This document shows, piece after piece, positions 1 to 9,178 of a stretch of DNA of 64,000 bases (its first letter is position 1; the number at the start of each line of letters is the position of its first letter). This stretch comes from Bdellovibrio sp. ArHS. Its GTDB lineage: Bacteria; Bdellovibrionota; Bdellovibrionia; Bdellovibrionales; Bdellovibrionaceae. A program made the translations under genes and the position numbers. The notes under the pieces were generated by a model. That model searched no databases. It was not told where the DNA came from and was given only the letters and a program-made list of their open reading frames with translations. The stretch covers positions 62,001 through 126,000 of the forward strand of contig NZ_JTEV01000015.1 of assembly GCF_000786105.1 (NCBI RefSeq), read 5' to 3'.

Positions 1-2
1 AA

Positions 3-842
3 CGTCGGGCGCTTAAAGAAATCGTGAAAACCCACCACAAACAAACTCTTGAGAAATTAAATAGCGAGGAAAAGGCGCATGTTCTAGAAGCCTCTTTGAG
101 CTACCTTGCAATTCAAGAGTATCGAGATCAAAAGGATCTGAAAAATGAGAAGTATGCTCTTTCGGTGGCGCGGGCGCGCCTGGGGAAAGTGACCGACCCT
201 TTAGTGATTCCTAAGCCAGAGTCTCCTCTTCTTAGCTCAGATTCGATGGGTTATTACTTTGGCATTGGCCAGTTCGACCAAAACTCCTTTTATCGTTTTA
301 AATTCCGTCGCGCATTTCACGATCTTCTTGCCAACGATAGCGGCCTGTCTCCGTTTTCACATTTAGAAATTTTAAGTTTTGATTTTCGCTATTTTCCTGA
401 ATTTGCAAACACGGATCTTTACGAAGCCGTTTTGCTAAAAACCTTTTCGACGGCGCCGATAAACACCCTGGACACCCCCGTCTCGTGGCGGCTAGAGCTG
501 GGAACGCTTCCAAAAATGGCTCCTTATTTAAATTTTGGCGCAGGATTTAGCTTCGATTTTCCAGTTCTTTCAGCCACTAGGCTGACTTTGTTAGGGATTT
601 CGGAAAACAGTCATTTGGCCGAAACAGCTCGTCCTCATCTGGGCGTTGAGACTTTGTTCATGACGAAGACTCGGCAATGGCGCGCTCTGCTTTCAGTAAA
701 ATATCTTCATGAAACTTCTATGGGGCATTCTTTTTTTGAGTATAAAACGGGACTTGCCACGGATCTCGCAAACATCGAGTTCCGCTTTGAAACAAAGACC
801 CGAGACGATGTTCCTGAATTTCTGGCCTCTGTCATCTTCTAG
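3..842 (+). CDS. DUF4105-like protein, C-terminal part (5' end outside window)
   Basis: The reading frame is open from the first bases of the window, so this is the 3' part of a longer gene; the GTG at 24 is only the first in-window start codon. About 280 residues are visible. A helical N-terminal stretch is followed by a beta-rich part with alternating aromatic and polar residues and phrases such as RFKFRRAFHDLLAND and FSHLEILSFDFRYF. From memory these resemble the C-terminal region of DUF4105 (Lnb N-terminal periplasmic domain) proteins of Bdellovibrio, which are exported. I infer an outer-membrane or periplasmic location. The catalytic part, if any, lies outside the window. No terminator was seen after the stop codon. 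Confidence 0.6.
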   Translation, partial: RRALKEIVKTHHKQTLEKLNSEEKAHVLEASLSYLAIQEYRDQKDLKNEKYALSVARARLGKVTDPLVIPKPESPLLSSDSMGYYFGIGQFDQNSFYRFKFRRAFHDLLANDSGLSPFSHLEILSFDFRYFPEFANTDLYEAVLLKTFSTAPINTLDTPVSWRLELGTLPKMAPYLNFGAGFSFDFPVLSATRLTLLGISENSHLAETARPHLGVETLFMTKTRQWRALLSVKYLHETSMGHSFFEYKTGLATDLANIEFRFETKTRDDVPEFLASVIF

Positions 843-867
843 ACAGGGGGGTGCCTAGTTTGGGCCT

Positions 868-882
868 GTCTCATTTTAAGAC
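868..882. promoter_or_regulatory. Palindrome GTCTCA-TTT-TAAGAC (operator candidate)
   Basis: This is an inverted repeat with five of six base pairs and a 3-base spacer, about 90 bases upstream of the 944-residue secreted protein. It has the same architecture as the palindromes at 3902-3916 and 39588-39602, which also precede orphan exported proteins. The function is unknown. Confidence 0.35.
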
Positions 883-967
883 GCGCCAAAACCTTCTGTA
901 TTTTATCTAAAAGGCCCAAAGCTTGCTTCCATTCAGTGTGAGACACAACTGTCTTTAAGGAGCAGCC

Positions 968-3802
968 ATGAAATGGTTCCAAAAAACTCTTGTCGCGATC
1001 GCCACATTTAATATGGTTTTTTCGCCTGTTATCGCCTCGGCTGCCCCTGAGTGGACGGAAAAGGACAAAGCTCAGCTTGCCCATTATCGCGATTATCTTG
1101 AACCACTCGGATATCGTCTGACCTTAGATCCCAAGGAAAAGAAGGCCTTGGTTTACGACAAGCACACCAATAAATTGGCCATGGAAGTTCCTTTTGCAGA
1201 AGAAGGTGAACTTCGTAAGTTCTCGCCAAAGTCACTTAACCACATGCTTATGGAAGAAATGGTCCGTGTAAAACACGCCTCTAAGGCATCTTGGTCGCAT
1301 TCGGTCAGAAATCTTCCAGCGGAATCAGCCATCTTTTTTGTCGCCATGGGCGCTGTCGTTGCCGGACAACTTATCACGAACTATTCCCAAAATCCCATCG
1401 CGATGAAACAACATATTGATCACTCGTTGTCACCCATCGGAGTCTTTGGCTTTTTCACTTTCATGTATTCCCAAGGCGTCACGGCCAATGTTCTTTCGAT
1501 GTATATGAAGAATCCGAAGTTCCACCATATGATTCCGTATCTGGGTATGACGGTGGGTGCATTCCTGCAAACTTACCTGTCTCAGGTGGCGTCAGATCCT
1601 AATGTCATGGCCTGTGCCAAAGTGATGATGGGTAAGACGATCACCGAAAAAGATCAGGCAAACGGTATTGATGCAGATCCTTGTTCAAAGGCTTATGAAT
1701 ATCTTGTTTTGAAAAAGAAGCTTTGGGAGTTCGCACCCGGCATCGTCTCAATGTTGATTTCTTCTGGCCTTGCCGGCGTGGCTCAGTCAGTTATCACAAA
1801 AACAGTTCTTCGCATCACTGGCGTTGACATCGCTCTTTGGTTGGTTCCGGGCACAATGCAACTTAAAGGCATTCGTCTTTTGCTGGTCAAAGGACTGCAA
1901 ATCACGGCGTTCGTCGCCATTGATATGTGGCTGAACCGTATTGTCGTCTCGACCTGGAAAAACATGTATGATGGCGCGGAATTCTATGACGTCAACGACA
2001 GTCTGAATGAAAAAATGAATCTTATGAAGAAGAGCCGTTGGTCTGCCGACAGCAAAGACCTGCAGGCCGATTTAAAAGAATTCCGAAAGAAAATGACGGA
2101 CTGGCGTATGATGAATATGTCTGAAGTCTATGAGGCCCATCAAAGTTGGTCAGAAGCCCTTCATCAAATGACCTCGATGTTTAATACAAGTTACTCATTC
2201 TATGATGCTTTCGTCGCCGAAGTTCGCAAAGCCCGTGACGAGAACGCTTCCAATAAGTTTCTAACCATGACCTACCCGTATAATGGTGTGGTCGCTAAAG
2301 GCCTGACCGACGACATGAAAGACACTTACTATCTAAAGCCGCAGGTCTTAGAAGGAATGCAATTAAAGACTATCAATGAAGGTCTTGAGAACGCAGAAAA
2401 CCTATTGAAAAGCGAAGACGCCAAGTATCTGTATCCACATGAGATCAAAAAAATTACGGCCATCCTTACAAAGATTCGCTCAGGCGAAAGAGAAGCTATT
2501 GGTCTTGGTCTTTCTGAACTGTATGAGGAGCTGGGACTTGCAATGCAAAATATCTCTGGATCCATGAACTATAAAGACACTCTAAGAAAGATCTATGATG
2601 CTTTTGGCAGACCCAATCCCATGATGGAGCCTGGACGCGGCTGGGTCGAATCCTACGCGAATGCCCCTATGAACGAAGAAACTGTGAAAGACGCGAAATA
2701 CTATCGTCAAGTTGGACTATTCATGACTCCGAAGGTCACTGACTATTTGGTCATGCAAATGATCTGCGGTCCTGACTTGGAAAATGGCGGAAGATCCGTA
2801 AAAAATTCACGTGGTTTTCCTTCGGTCTTTTTGCCGCCTCAGATCGGAAACTCGGCCGATCAGTTGAATGTCTGTAACAACGTCGGCATGGCCCCGCTTG
2901 TTGCCAAAAATATTTATAAGTTTCCGATTCAAACGTCGAATAAAAAGAAATACGCTGGCGCCATCGACTATCTTATTAGCGAAACGCGTCCTACTGTCAT
3001 AGGTACGGCAGACGAACCCGCCTTCCAGAACTGGTGGAAAACCCGAACGGAGGCGCAGGTACAAAAAGCTTTTGAAGAATACGGCAAAAGCTACGACGAG
3101 ATTGTCGCCAAAATGGTGAAGGCCGTTTACTATCCAGGCCGCAAATTCTTTAACGGTCGTCCTTTGGTAACGAACCCGATGAAGACATTGAAAATCTATT
3201 TTGATTCTAAAACTCGCAATCGCTACGTCGAGGGCGGACCTGTCTATAACGGAGCTATGAATTCAGCCTTCCAGGAGGAACGAGTTTACCTTTCTATCCT
3301 GGGCGACTTATTGCAGCCCGCCGCTGAATTTAATGTGGATATTGCGCACATCCTTGAAACAGACCTGAACATTCCGGCTTTGCAAGAAGTCGAAAACCAG
3401 TTCGCTGTTCTGAACGGAATGATGAAACGTATTAAAGTCACAACAATGGAAGGCCGCGAGGTTGTCGAGTCAGATCTAGAGAATTATGAGCTTGAAGAAC
3501 AGCTGCAGAATATCCAAGGTGCTCTCAAAAAGCTTTCTGAAGTCCTTGGTGTCGGCGATGCGGACCCAAGCTCGGCTTCAGTGCAATTGAATAAACAGCA
3601 ACGTGACGTCGCGGTCACCGCGCTTGAGCAGCTTCAGGGACTGGCGACGGAAGTAATGATGTATGGCTCTATGGCCAACGCCGTAAGCTGGAGCAAAATC
3701 AGGAATCTAAAGAAACTGAATATCGAACAACAGCGGTTTAATAACGAAATTCAGGCACGCCTTGATGCGATGAGAGGTATCTCGATGCCGGGTAAGCACT
3801 AA
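968..3802 (+). CDS. Large exported or membrane protein of unknown function (944 aa)
   Basis: The start follows a good AAGGAG ribosome site. A Sec signal peptide (about residues 1-26, ending ASA) is followed by a short soluble part. About five hydrophobic helices follow, near residues 118-137, 155-178, 188-206, 253-277 and 302-327. The remaining ~600 residues are mainly helical and hydrophilic, with coiled-coil-like stretches near 480-520 and 855-885. Cysteines occur as widely spaced pairs (216/239 and later ones near 700-720), which suits disulfides in the periplasm. I recognise no known domain; it looks like a lineage-specific Bdellovibrio protein. It stands alone between a palindromic operator candidate and a strong terminator. 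Confidence 0.85.
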   Translation: MKWFQKTLVAIATFNMVFSPVIASAAPEWTEKDKAQLAHYRDYLEPLGYRLTLDPKEKKALVYDKHTNKLAMEVPFAEEGELRKFSPKSLNHMLMEEMVRVKHASKASWSHSVRNLPAESAIFFVAMGAVVAGQLITNYSQNPIAMKQHIDHSLSPIGVFGFFTFMYSQGVTANVLSMYMKNPKFHHMIPYLGMTVGAFLQTYLSQVASDPNVMACAKVMMGKTITEKDQANGIDADPCSKAYEYLVLKKKLWEFAPGIVSMLISSGLAGVAQSVITKTVLRITGVDIALWLVPGTMQLKGIRLLLVKGLQITAFVAIDMWLNRIVVSTWKNMYDGAEFYDVNDSLNEKMNLMKKSRWSADSKDLQADLKEFRKKMTDWRMMNMSEVYEAHQSWSEALHQMTSMFNTSYSFYDAFVAEVRKARDENASNKFLTMTYPYNGVVAKGLTDDMKDTYYLKPQVLEGMQLKTINEGLENAENLLKSEDAKYLYPHEIKKITAILTKIRSGEREAIGLGLSELYEELGLAMQNISGSMNYKDTLRKIYDAFGRPNPMMEPGRGWVESYANAPMNEETVKDAKYYRQVGLFMTPKVTDYLVMQMICGPDLENGGRSVKNSRGFPSVFLPPQIGNSADQLNVCNNVGMAPLVAKNIYKFPIQTSNKKKYAGAIDYLISETRPTVIGTADEPAFQNWWKTRTEAQVQKAFEEYGKSYDEIVAKMVKAVYYPGRKFFNGRPLVTNPMKTLKIYFDSKTRNRYVEGGPVYNGAMNSAFQEERVYLSILGDLLQPAAEFNVDIAHILETDLNIPALQEVENQFAVLNGMMKRIKVTTMEGREVVESDLENYELEEQLQNIQGALKKLSEVLGVGDADPSSASVQLNKQQRDVAVTALEQLQGLATEVMMYGSMANAVSWSKIRNLKKLNIEQQRFNNEIQARLDAMRGISMPGKH

Positions 3803-3829
3803 ATATTCCCACCTCAATTTTCAGACACC

Positions 3830-3864
3830 AGGGATAAGAGCTTTTCTTATCCCTGTTTTATTTT
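3830..3864 (+). terminator. Rho-independent terminator after the 944-aa gene
   Basis: A 10-bp perfect stem (AGGGATAAGA with TCTTATCCCT) with a 5-base loop is followed by GTTTTATTTT. Confidence 0.85.
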
Positions 3865-3901
3865 CCGAGTTTCTCTTGTGATCCCGACGATTTACCCGAA
3901 T

Positions 3902-3916
3902 GTCTCAGTTTGAGAT
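3902..3916. promoter_or_regulatory. Palindrome GTCTCA-GTT-TGAGAT (operator candidate)
   Basis: Near-perfect 6-3-6 inverted repeat; only the last base differs from the perfect copy at 39588-39602. It lies about 135 bases upstream of the gene at 4051. Both copies are followed further downstream by a CATT(G/A)AAGC sequence that could be part of a promoter. Confidence 0.45.
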
Positions 3917-4050
3917 CCGGCTAACAAAATTTGCCCACCGTTATTTCTCTGACACCCAAAATCCATTTAATACGCATTGAAGCAAGTCTGCCCTGGTAAG
4001 TCTTTTGCTATGTATCTCAGTGTATCGATTTACAAAATTAGGGAGAATGT

Positions 4051-4713
4051 ATGAAAAAGGCACTCGTATCTGGACTTATCGTTTTGACGTCTTCTTTTGC
4101 GATGGCAGCACCCATAAAGGCGTCTCGCGAAATGCTGGTTGAATATACCAAACAAATTAGAGAATTCGCATACGGCAAAGGTGGCTCTGCCGCGAAAATT
4201 CAAAAAAGCAAAGAAGCGCATGAGGCTATTGCCAAAGCCGTCGAACTTCCCAGCCACATGCCGGATATTGCCAAGTCCTTATCTGACAGCCCAGGACGCA
4301 TTGAATCCATGATGACAATCGTTGCGGCAAAAAGGATGAGTGTTGAAGTCGCCAAAACAGATGCTGTCGAAGGCAAATCACTTCGAGATTCGGCCGATGC
4401 TTCTGCAAAAGTGATCGCAAATAGCTGGATGAGAAAGCTTGAAAGAGAATCCACTTTGACCAAAGAAGAAATGGAAGTTGCTTCCAAAGCTTTAGATAGA
4501 ATGGAAATTGATATTCCTACTAAAATGCTTACGGACTTCTCAAAAGCAGAAAGAGATTCTTATACACAGATCATCGAAAGATACGATGTGCTTAATAACT
4601 CCGCTTCTTCAAAAAAGAATGAAGACAACTTTGTCCAAGCTATCATGGACGTGAAAAAAGTGGACCGCGCAAAAGCAATTGAGATCGTAAAAAAATTGAA
4701 AGAGTGTGTGTAA
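4051..4713 (+). CDS. Secreted helical protein of unknown function (220 aa)
   Basis: The protein begins with a clear Sec signal peptide (about 19 residues, ending AMA) behind the ribosome site TAGGGAGA. The mature part is almost entirely helical and Lys/Glu/Ala rich. It has no transmembrane segment and a single cysteine near the C-terminus (KECV). I recognise no domain. It is transcribed alone: a palindromic operator candidate lies upstream and a terminator hairpin shared with motB lies downstream. A periplasmic location is inferred. Confidence 0.85.
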   Translation: MKKALVSGLIVLTSSFAMAAPIKASREMLVEYTKQIREFAYGKGGSAAKIQKSKEAHEAIAKAVELPSHMPDIAKSLSDSPGRIESMMTIVAAKRMSVEVAKTDAVEGKSLRDSADASAKVIANSWMRKLERESTLTKEEMEVASKALDRMEIDIPTKMLTDFSKAERDSYTQIIERYDVLNNSASSKKNEDNFVQAIMDVKKVDRAKAIEIVKKLKECV

Positions 4714-4736
4714 TCCAAAATTGTAAATCGAATCGC

Positions 4737-4776
4737 AAAAAGCCGAGGCCGCAAGCTTCGGCTTTTTTATTTTTTA
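4737..4776. terminator. Bidirectional terminator between 4051 gene and motB
   Basis: The stem AAAAAGCCGAGGC pairs with GCTTCGGCTTTTT (one G-T pair) around a 5-base loop. A long T-run follows on the plus strand and a shorter one on the minus strand. It separates two convergent genes. Confidence 0.85.
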
Positions 4777-5523
4777 AATCTCGACTTTTTTATCGTCCGT
4801 AACAATGAAGATTTCAATTCGCCGATTCATAGATCGGTGTTCTTCGGTATCATTGGGAACAATCGGCTTTTGATCACCGTAAGAAATGGAAATAAATCTT
4901 TTTGGATCTAGCTGATGATACTTTACAAAGTAACGAACAACGGCCGAAGCTCTTCCGCCAGCGAGTTCCCAGTTGCTGGGAAAAAGAGGCTCTTGAATGG
5001 GAGTGTCATCCGTATGACCTTCGACGATTATGCGCCTTTGGTTTGACTTTAAAACATCTGCCACTTTATCCAAAGAACTTAAGGACGACACCTTCAGTTT
5101 TGCGGAACCAGACGGAAAGAAAGTGGAGGCGGCCAAAGCAATACGCACCCCGACGGCATCGTGGTAAATATCTTGGATCGCCTCTTTCTTCTGCTGCGGT
5201 TCCATGGATTTTCCCAAAGCCCGAACTACATAGTCTTCAATCTCGCCAGGGCCACCCTTTTTCGGGAATTGACCTAATGGCATCACAAGCTCTGCAATCG
5301 CGTTATCTAAAGCGTCTCCGGAACTGTCCGAGCCGCCACGGCCTGTTAATCGTAACTCAAGCTTGATAGAGTCTTCGAACTGCTTTTGTTTTTCCGCATC
5401 TTCATTAGACGTCGCATACATAACGACGAAGAAGGCAAAAAGCAGCGTAATGAAATCCGCATAAGAGACCAGCCATCTCTCGTGATTTTCATGCTCTTCA
5501 TGTCTCTTGAGTTTTTTAGCCAT
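4774..5523 (-). CDS. motB: Flagellar motor stator protein MotB
   Basis: This is the stator subunit that anchors MotA to peptidoglycan and carries the ion-binding aspartate. One N-terminal transmembrane helix contains the MotB signature WLVSYADFITLLFAFFVVMY, with the expected critical Asp at residue 23. A periplasmic linker leads to an OmpA-like peptidoglycan-binding domain (about residues 128-245; EGHTDDTPI, NWELAGGRAS, RRIEIFI). The length (249 aa) is normal. The start codon overlaps the end of motA by 8 bases (ATGGCTAA), so the two are translationally coupled. Bdellovibrio genomes carry several motAB pairs; which one this is cannot be told from the sequence alone. Confidence 0.95.
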   Translation of the reverse strand: MAKKLKRHEEHENHERWLVSYADFITLLFAFFVVMYATSNEDAEKQKQFEDSIKLELRLTGRGGSDSSGDALDNAIAELVMPLGQFPKKGGPGEIEDYVVRALGKSMEPQQKKEAIQDIYHDAVGVRIALAASTFFPSGSAKLKVSSLSSLDKVADVLKSNQRRIIVEGHTDDTPIQEPLFPSNWELAGGRASAVVRYFVKYHQLDPKRFISISYGDQKPIVPNDTEEHRSMNRRIEIFIVTDDKKVEI

Positions 5524-6286
5524 TCTGTTTGGAACCCATCGCTTCTGAATCTAAAAAGGCGTACAGCTTCTGCTCCAGAACGACCGGATTCATTCCCTTC
5601 GCAATCAAAAGACCACCTTCAAGAATCATTTGTTTTTCGCGAGACACCGCAAGGACTTTGCGCTTTAACTTATTCCCCAGCGGTAAGAAAAGCAGATTCG
5701 CGGAACTCACGCCATAGACAGTCGCCACGAAGGCGACGGCGATACCCGTCCCTAACTTACTTGTATCTGTCAGGTTTCCCATGACATGTATAAGTCCAAG
5801 AACCGCCCCGATAATCCCGATAGTCGGCGCAAAACCGCCCGCGTCGGTCCAAATCTTTGCACCAGCTAAGAGCTCTTCTTCCTCCGTCTGAATTTGCGTT
5901 TCAAAGATATCGCGGATGTTTTCTACTTCTACACCATCGACGACGTTGCGAAGGATATTTCTAAAGAGGGGGTCTTCAATTCTGTTTAACCGCGGCTCTA
6001 AACCCAAAAGCGATTCTTTTTTTGCAAAGCGAGCACAATCGACGATTTCTTGAATCCGTTTTTTTGCTTGGCTGTCCTCGTTGCTAAAAGCTTTCTTGGC
6101 AAGCCCTAAACCTGTTTTTAAGTCCTTCTCGGAACTAGAGACCATAACGGCGCCCATTGTTCCCGCAAGCACTATAACAAAGGCTGTCAGTTGCATTAAC
6201 GAACTGGTATGCCCACCTTCAAGTACGTTTCCGAGCAATATCCCACCGAAGCCCACCAAGAGGCCTAACCATGTTGCTTTATCCAT
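5516..6286 (-). CDS. motA: Flagellar motor stator protein MotA/PomA
   Basis: This is the four-helix proton- or sodium-channel stator subunit. The N-terminus MDKATWLGLLVGFGG aligns with the PomA start, so I place the start at 6286. An in-frame GTG at 6322 would add 12 residues. The conserved C-terminal region GGFAPTIGIIGAVLGLI ... AVAFVATVYGVSSANL is present. The cytoplasmic loop between helices 2 and 3 is rich in charged residues. It is the first gene of the motAB unit. The ribosome site is weak at both starts. PomA-like wording in the first helix hints at sodium coupling, but this is not decisive. Confidence 0.93.
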   Translation of the reverse strand: MDKATWLGLLVGFGGILLGNVLEGGHTSSLMQLTAFVIVLAGTMGAVMVSSSEKDLKTGLGLAKKAFSNEDSQAKKRIQEIVDCARFAKKESLLGLEPRLNRIEDPLFRNILRNVVDGVEVENIRDIFETQIQTEEEELLAGAKIWTDAGGFAPTIGIIGAVLGLIHVMGNLTDTSKLGTGIAVAFVATVYGVSSANLLFLPLGNKLKRKVLAVSREKQMILEGGLLIAKGMNPVVLEQKLYAFLDSEAMGSKQNG

Positions 6287-6378
6287 AGACAAAATAGTGC
6301 CATACGACTTTAACGCTGACACTTGGACCCGTTGAAGACCTAGACTTTCTGCGGGTGAAAAACTAAGGTAGAGTCGTC

Positions 6379-6963
6379 ATGATGCTGGATTTTCTTTTAA
6401 GCCTCGATAAAAGCCTTTTGGTGCTCATTAATTCTCAGTGGACTGCTTCTTGGGCAGATCATTTTTTTCCGTTCATCACGGACCTGCACAAAACATCTTT
6501 CTTTAAAACAGTTCTGGTACCTCTTGTTCTGGGCCTTTTTATATGGCGACGGGGACTCAAAAAAGGGCTCGTTATATTTTTCCTTTGTGTCGCGGCCATC
6601 GGACTCTCTGACGTTGTTGGCAATAAGGCCTTTAAAAAAACCGTGCAAAGACCCCGCCCCGGTGACACACCCGGACTGCATGTCATTGTTCGCGCACCCT
6701 ACGGTGGGTATAGTTTTGTGTCGAATCATTCGACAAATATGTTCTGCTTTGCCGCCTTTACAGGTCTGATCTTTCCGGCGGCGGCCGTACCTACTTTCGC
6801 TTTGGCCTTGGTTATTGGTTACAGTCGTATCTACAACGGCGTTCACTTCCCAACAGATGTGCTTGGCGGGGCCCTGTTAGGAATGGCCTTTGGGATACTG
6901 TTTGCATTTTTATGTCAGAAGATTCTTGCCAAAATGGATGAAAAGAAAGCAGTTCCATCATGA
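6379..6963 (+). CDS. PAP2-family membrane phosphatase
   Basis: This membrane phosphatase of the type 2 phosphatidic acid phosphatase family is 194 aa with about five transmembrane helices. The three catalytic motifs are visible: K86-X6-R93-P94, a central S-N-H117 in place of the usual PSGH, and S149-R150-X5-H156-X3-D160. The substrate is probably a lipid pyrophosphate or phosphatidate (undecaprenyl pyrophosphate is possible). The active site would face the periplasm. The stop overlaps the next start (ATGA), so it is coupled to the SDR gene. The Asn in motif 2 is a mild deviation. Confidence 0.88.
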   Translation: MMLDFLLSLDKSLLVLINSQWTASWADHFFPFITDLHKTSFFKTVLVPLVLGLFIWRRGLKKGLVIFFLCVAAIGLSDVVGNKAFKKTVQRPRPGDTPGLHVIVRAPYGGYSFVSNHSTNMFCFAAFTGLIFPAAAVPTFALALVIGYSRIYNGVHFPTDVLGGALLGMAFGILFAFLCQKILAKMDEKKAVPS

Positions 6964-7946
6964 AGATTCTCGTAACAGGCGCTAATGGATTCCTTGGAAG
7001 CTGGGTGACTCGGGCCTTGGTCAATGAAGGGCATAATGTCTACGCCCTGGTACGCCCTAAAAGCGATCTTTCTGAACTGTCAGGCGTTCAGTGCAAATAC
7101 GTTCACGGAGATGTAACCGACGTTCATTCTTTACTGGAAGCCTTTAAGGGCGTTGACACCGTCTTTCATCTTGCCGGCGTTATCGCCTATAAAAAATCTC
7201 AACGTCATCTGATGGATAAAGTGAATGTTGAAGGCACCGCCAACGTGGTTTCTGTTTGTCGAGAACACAAAGTACGTCGTCTGGTTTATCTGTCGTCTGT
7301 GGTAGCCATTGGCGCCGGCTATACTCAGCAAGATATTTTAAATGAAGATTCGCCTTATAATATCTCGGATTTGAATCTAGGATACTTCGAAACTAAACAT
7401 GAGGCAGAAAAGATCGTCAAAAGGGCTTGCGACAAAGGCGAGATCAATGCCGTTATGCTGAACCCTTCCACTATCTATGGTGCTGGCGATGCTAAAAAAG
7501 GCAGTCGCAAAATGCAATTGAAAGTCGCGCAAGGAAAGCTGAAGTTTTACACTTCTGGCGGCGTGAATGTCGTGGCGGTCGAAGATGTCGTGCAAGGAAT
7601 CTTAAGTGCATGGAAAAACGGTCGCAATGGCGAACGTTACATCCTTTCCGGTGAAAACATTCTTATTAAAGATCTTTTTGCGATGATCGCTGTTGAAGCC
7701 GGCGTGAAGCCTCCGCCTTATCAAATGCCTGATTCCGTTTTACATGCCGTCGGTGCACTTGGTGATGCCATGGAAAAGCTGGGCCTTAAAGGGCCTTTAA
7801 GTCGGGAAAACGCCTACACAGCGACAATGTATCATTGGTTTGATTCGTCAAAGGCCCAAAAAGAATTGGGCTTTAAACCACGCCCAGCGCGTGAAGCCAT
7901 TCACAATAGTGTGCAGTGGATGAAGGATCAGGGATTGGTGAAGTAA
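6960..7946 (+). CDS. NAD-dependent epimerase/dehydratase (extended SDR)
   Basis: This is an extended short-chain dehydrogenase/reductase of 328 aa. The Rossmann motif GANGFLG lies at residues 7-13. The catalytic pair is Y142-X3-K146 (YFETK), with the serine-containing segment VYLSSVVAIG before it. It most resembles dihydroflavonol-4-reductase-like and hopanoid-associated sugar epimerase (HpnA)-like SDRs. The substrate, a nucleotide sugar or a lipid-linked group, is not determined. It sits in a coupled plus-strand unit with a PAP2 phosphatase and a peptidoglycan glycosyltransferase, which suggests a role in envelope precursor metabolism. Confidence 0.9.
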   Translation: MKILVTGANGFLGSWVTRALVNEGHNVYALVRPKSDLSELSGVQCKYVHGDVTDVHSLLEAFKGVDTVFHLAGVIAYKKSQRHLMDKVNVEGTANVVSVCREHKVRRLVYLSSVVAIGAGYTQQDILNEDSPYNISDLNLGYFETKHEAEKIVKRACDKGEINAVMLNPSTIYGAGDAKKGSRKMQLKVAQGKLKFYTSGGVNVVAVEDVVQGILSAWKNGRNGERYILSGENILIKDLFAMIAVEAGVKPPPYQMPDSVLHAVGALGDAMEKLGLKGPLSRENAYTATMYHWFDSSKAQKELGFKPRPAREAIHNSVQWMKDQGLVK

Positions 7947-7953
7947 GGTTCCG

Positions 7954-8772
7954 ATGAAAAGCGCATTCTTTTTTCTTCTGGGAGCATTAACAATCATGGC
8001 CGGAGCCGCGAGCTTCCTCTGGAACTGGCTGCCAAAGCCCGAAGATATTCGCGGGTGCATGGTGACGAAAATGTATCAGGTCGACCTGTGTCCCACGGCA
8101 AAGAACTACGTTCCTTTGCGGCAAATTTCTCCGTACCTGCAAAAAGCCATTATTCTGACGGAAGATTCTGATTTCTATAATCACAAGGGTTTCGATTGGG
8201 TTGCCATCGAAAAAAACGCAAGAGAAGGCTGGGAAGCCGGCGTTTTCAAACGAGGTGGGTCGACGATCACTCAACAACTTGCCAAGAACATGTTTCTTTC
8301 CAAAGATCGCACCTTCATTCGCAAAGGCCTTGAGGCTTTGATCACGGATCGTATTGAAAGCACTTTAAGCAAAAAAGAGATTCTAGAAAGATATTTAAAT
8401 ATCGTTGAGTTCGGAAAAAATATTTATGGCGTGAAAGCCGCCGCTAAATACTACTTCAAAAAAACGCCGGCGGAATTGAACATTGTTGAAAGCGCTTTCC
8501 TGGCTATGGTTTTGCCTAACCCCGTAAAATACTCTCAATCCTATTATCGAAAAGAACTGACTTCATTTGCACGTCGTCGTCTTACGACGATCATCGAAAA
8601 CATGTTCCAATACCATCGTATTACCCAAGAAGAATACGATGCGGCTACTTATCAATTATCTTACTTTTTCCAACCCGAGCCTCCGCCGGAAGAACTCAAC
8701 GCCGCCACGGATGAAGTTCCGACATTGCAGGACCTAGAAAATGCTGAACTTGAAGAGGAAGTTGTACAATGA
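7954..8772 (+). CDS. mtgA: Monofunctional peptidoglycan glycosyltransferase (GT51, MtgA-like)
   Basis: This enzyme polymerises lipid II glycan strands. It has one N-terminal membrane anchor (about residues 3-25) and a GT51 domain. The catalytic Glu70 lies in EDSDFYNHKG. Other family motifs follow: KRGGSTITQQLAKN, RKGLEALITDRIE and KKEILERYLNIVEFG. No transpeptidase domain follows, so it is monofunctional. A short Pro/Glu-rich tail (about 25 residues) ends the protein. It starts 7 bases after the SDR stop, and its own stop overlaps the DUF523 start (ATGA). Confidence 0.92.
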   Translation: MKSAFFFLLGALTIMAGAASFLWNWLPKPEDIRGCMVTKMYQVDLCPTAKNYVPLRQISPYLQKAIILTEDSDFYNHKGFDWVAIEKNAREGWEAGVFKRGGSTITQQLAKNMFLSKDRTFIRKGLEALITDRIESTLSKKEILERYLNIVEFGKNIYGVKAAAKYYFKKTPAELNIVESAFLAMVLPNPVKYSQSYYRKELTSFARRRLTTIIENMFQYHRITQEEYDAATYQLSYFFQPEPPPEELNAATDEVPTLQDLENAELEEEVVQ

Positions 8773-9176
8773 AAGTAGTGTCCGCCTGCCTTTCTGGTGT
8801 TCATTGTCGTTATGACTGCAAGGCGCAAAGTCGGCCTGCCATTGAAGAGATGGTTAAAAATGGCGAGGCCATTCCCGTGTGTCCCGAACAGCTTGGTGGT
8901 CTTTCCACGCCTCGGCCACCGGCAGAAAGAGTGGGTACTCAGGTTCTGACAGATACGGGTGCTGACGTCAGTGCTCAATATGCACAAGGTGCCTTAGAAG
9001 CCTTAAGACTCGTGCAACTATGCGGCGCCACGGAAGCCTTACTTAAATCAAAATCCCCTATGTGCGGGGCTGGCAAGATCTACGATGGCTCTTTTTCGGG
9101 AAAGCTTGTAGAAGGCGACGGCGTATTTGCCGAGCTTCTTAAAAAACACGGCATTAAAGTCACTTCGATCGAATAA
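8769..9176 (+). CDS. DUF523 protein
   Basis: This small cytosolic protein (135 aa) belongs to the DUF523 family. Family hallmarks are SACLSGVHCRYDC near the N-terminus, PVCPEQLGGL and LLKSKSPMCGAG. The spaced conserved cysteines suggest metal or Fe-S binding. The biochemical role is not known. The start is coupled to mtgA by ATGA. It ends 2 bases before the convergent ABC permease gene, with no terminator between them. Confidence 0.9.
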   Translation: MKVVSACLSGVHCRYDCKAQSRPAIEEMVKNGEAIPVCPEQLGGLSTPRPPAERVGTQVLTDTGADVSAQYAQGALEALRLVQLCGATEALLKSKSPMCGAGKIYDGSFSGKLVEGDGVFAELLKKHGIKVTSIE

Positions 9177-9178
9177 GA

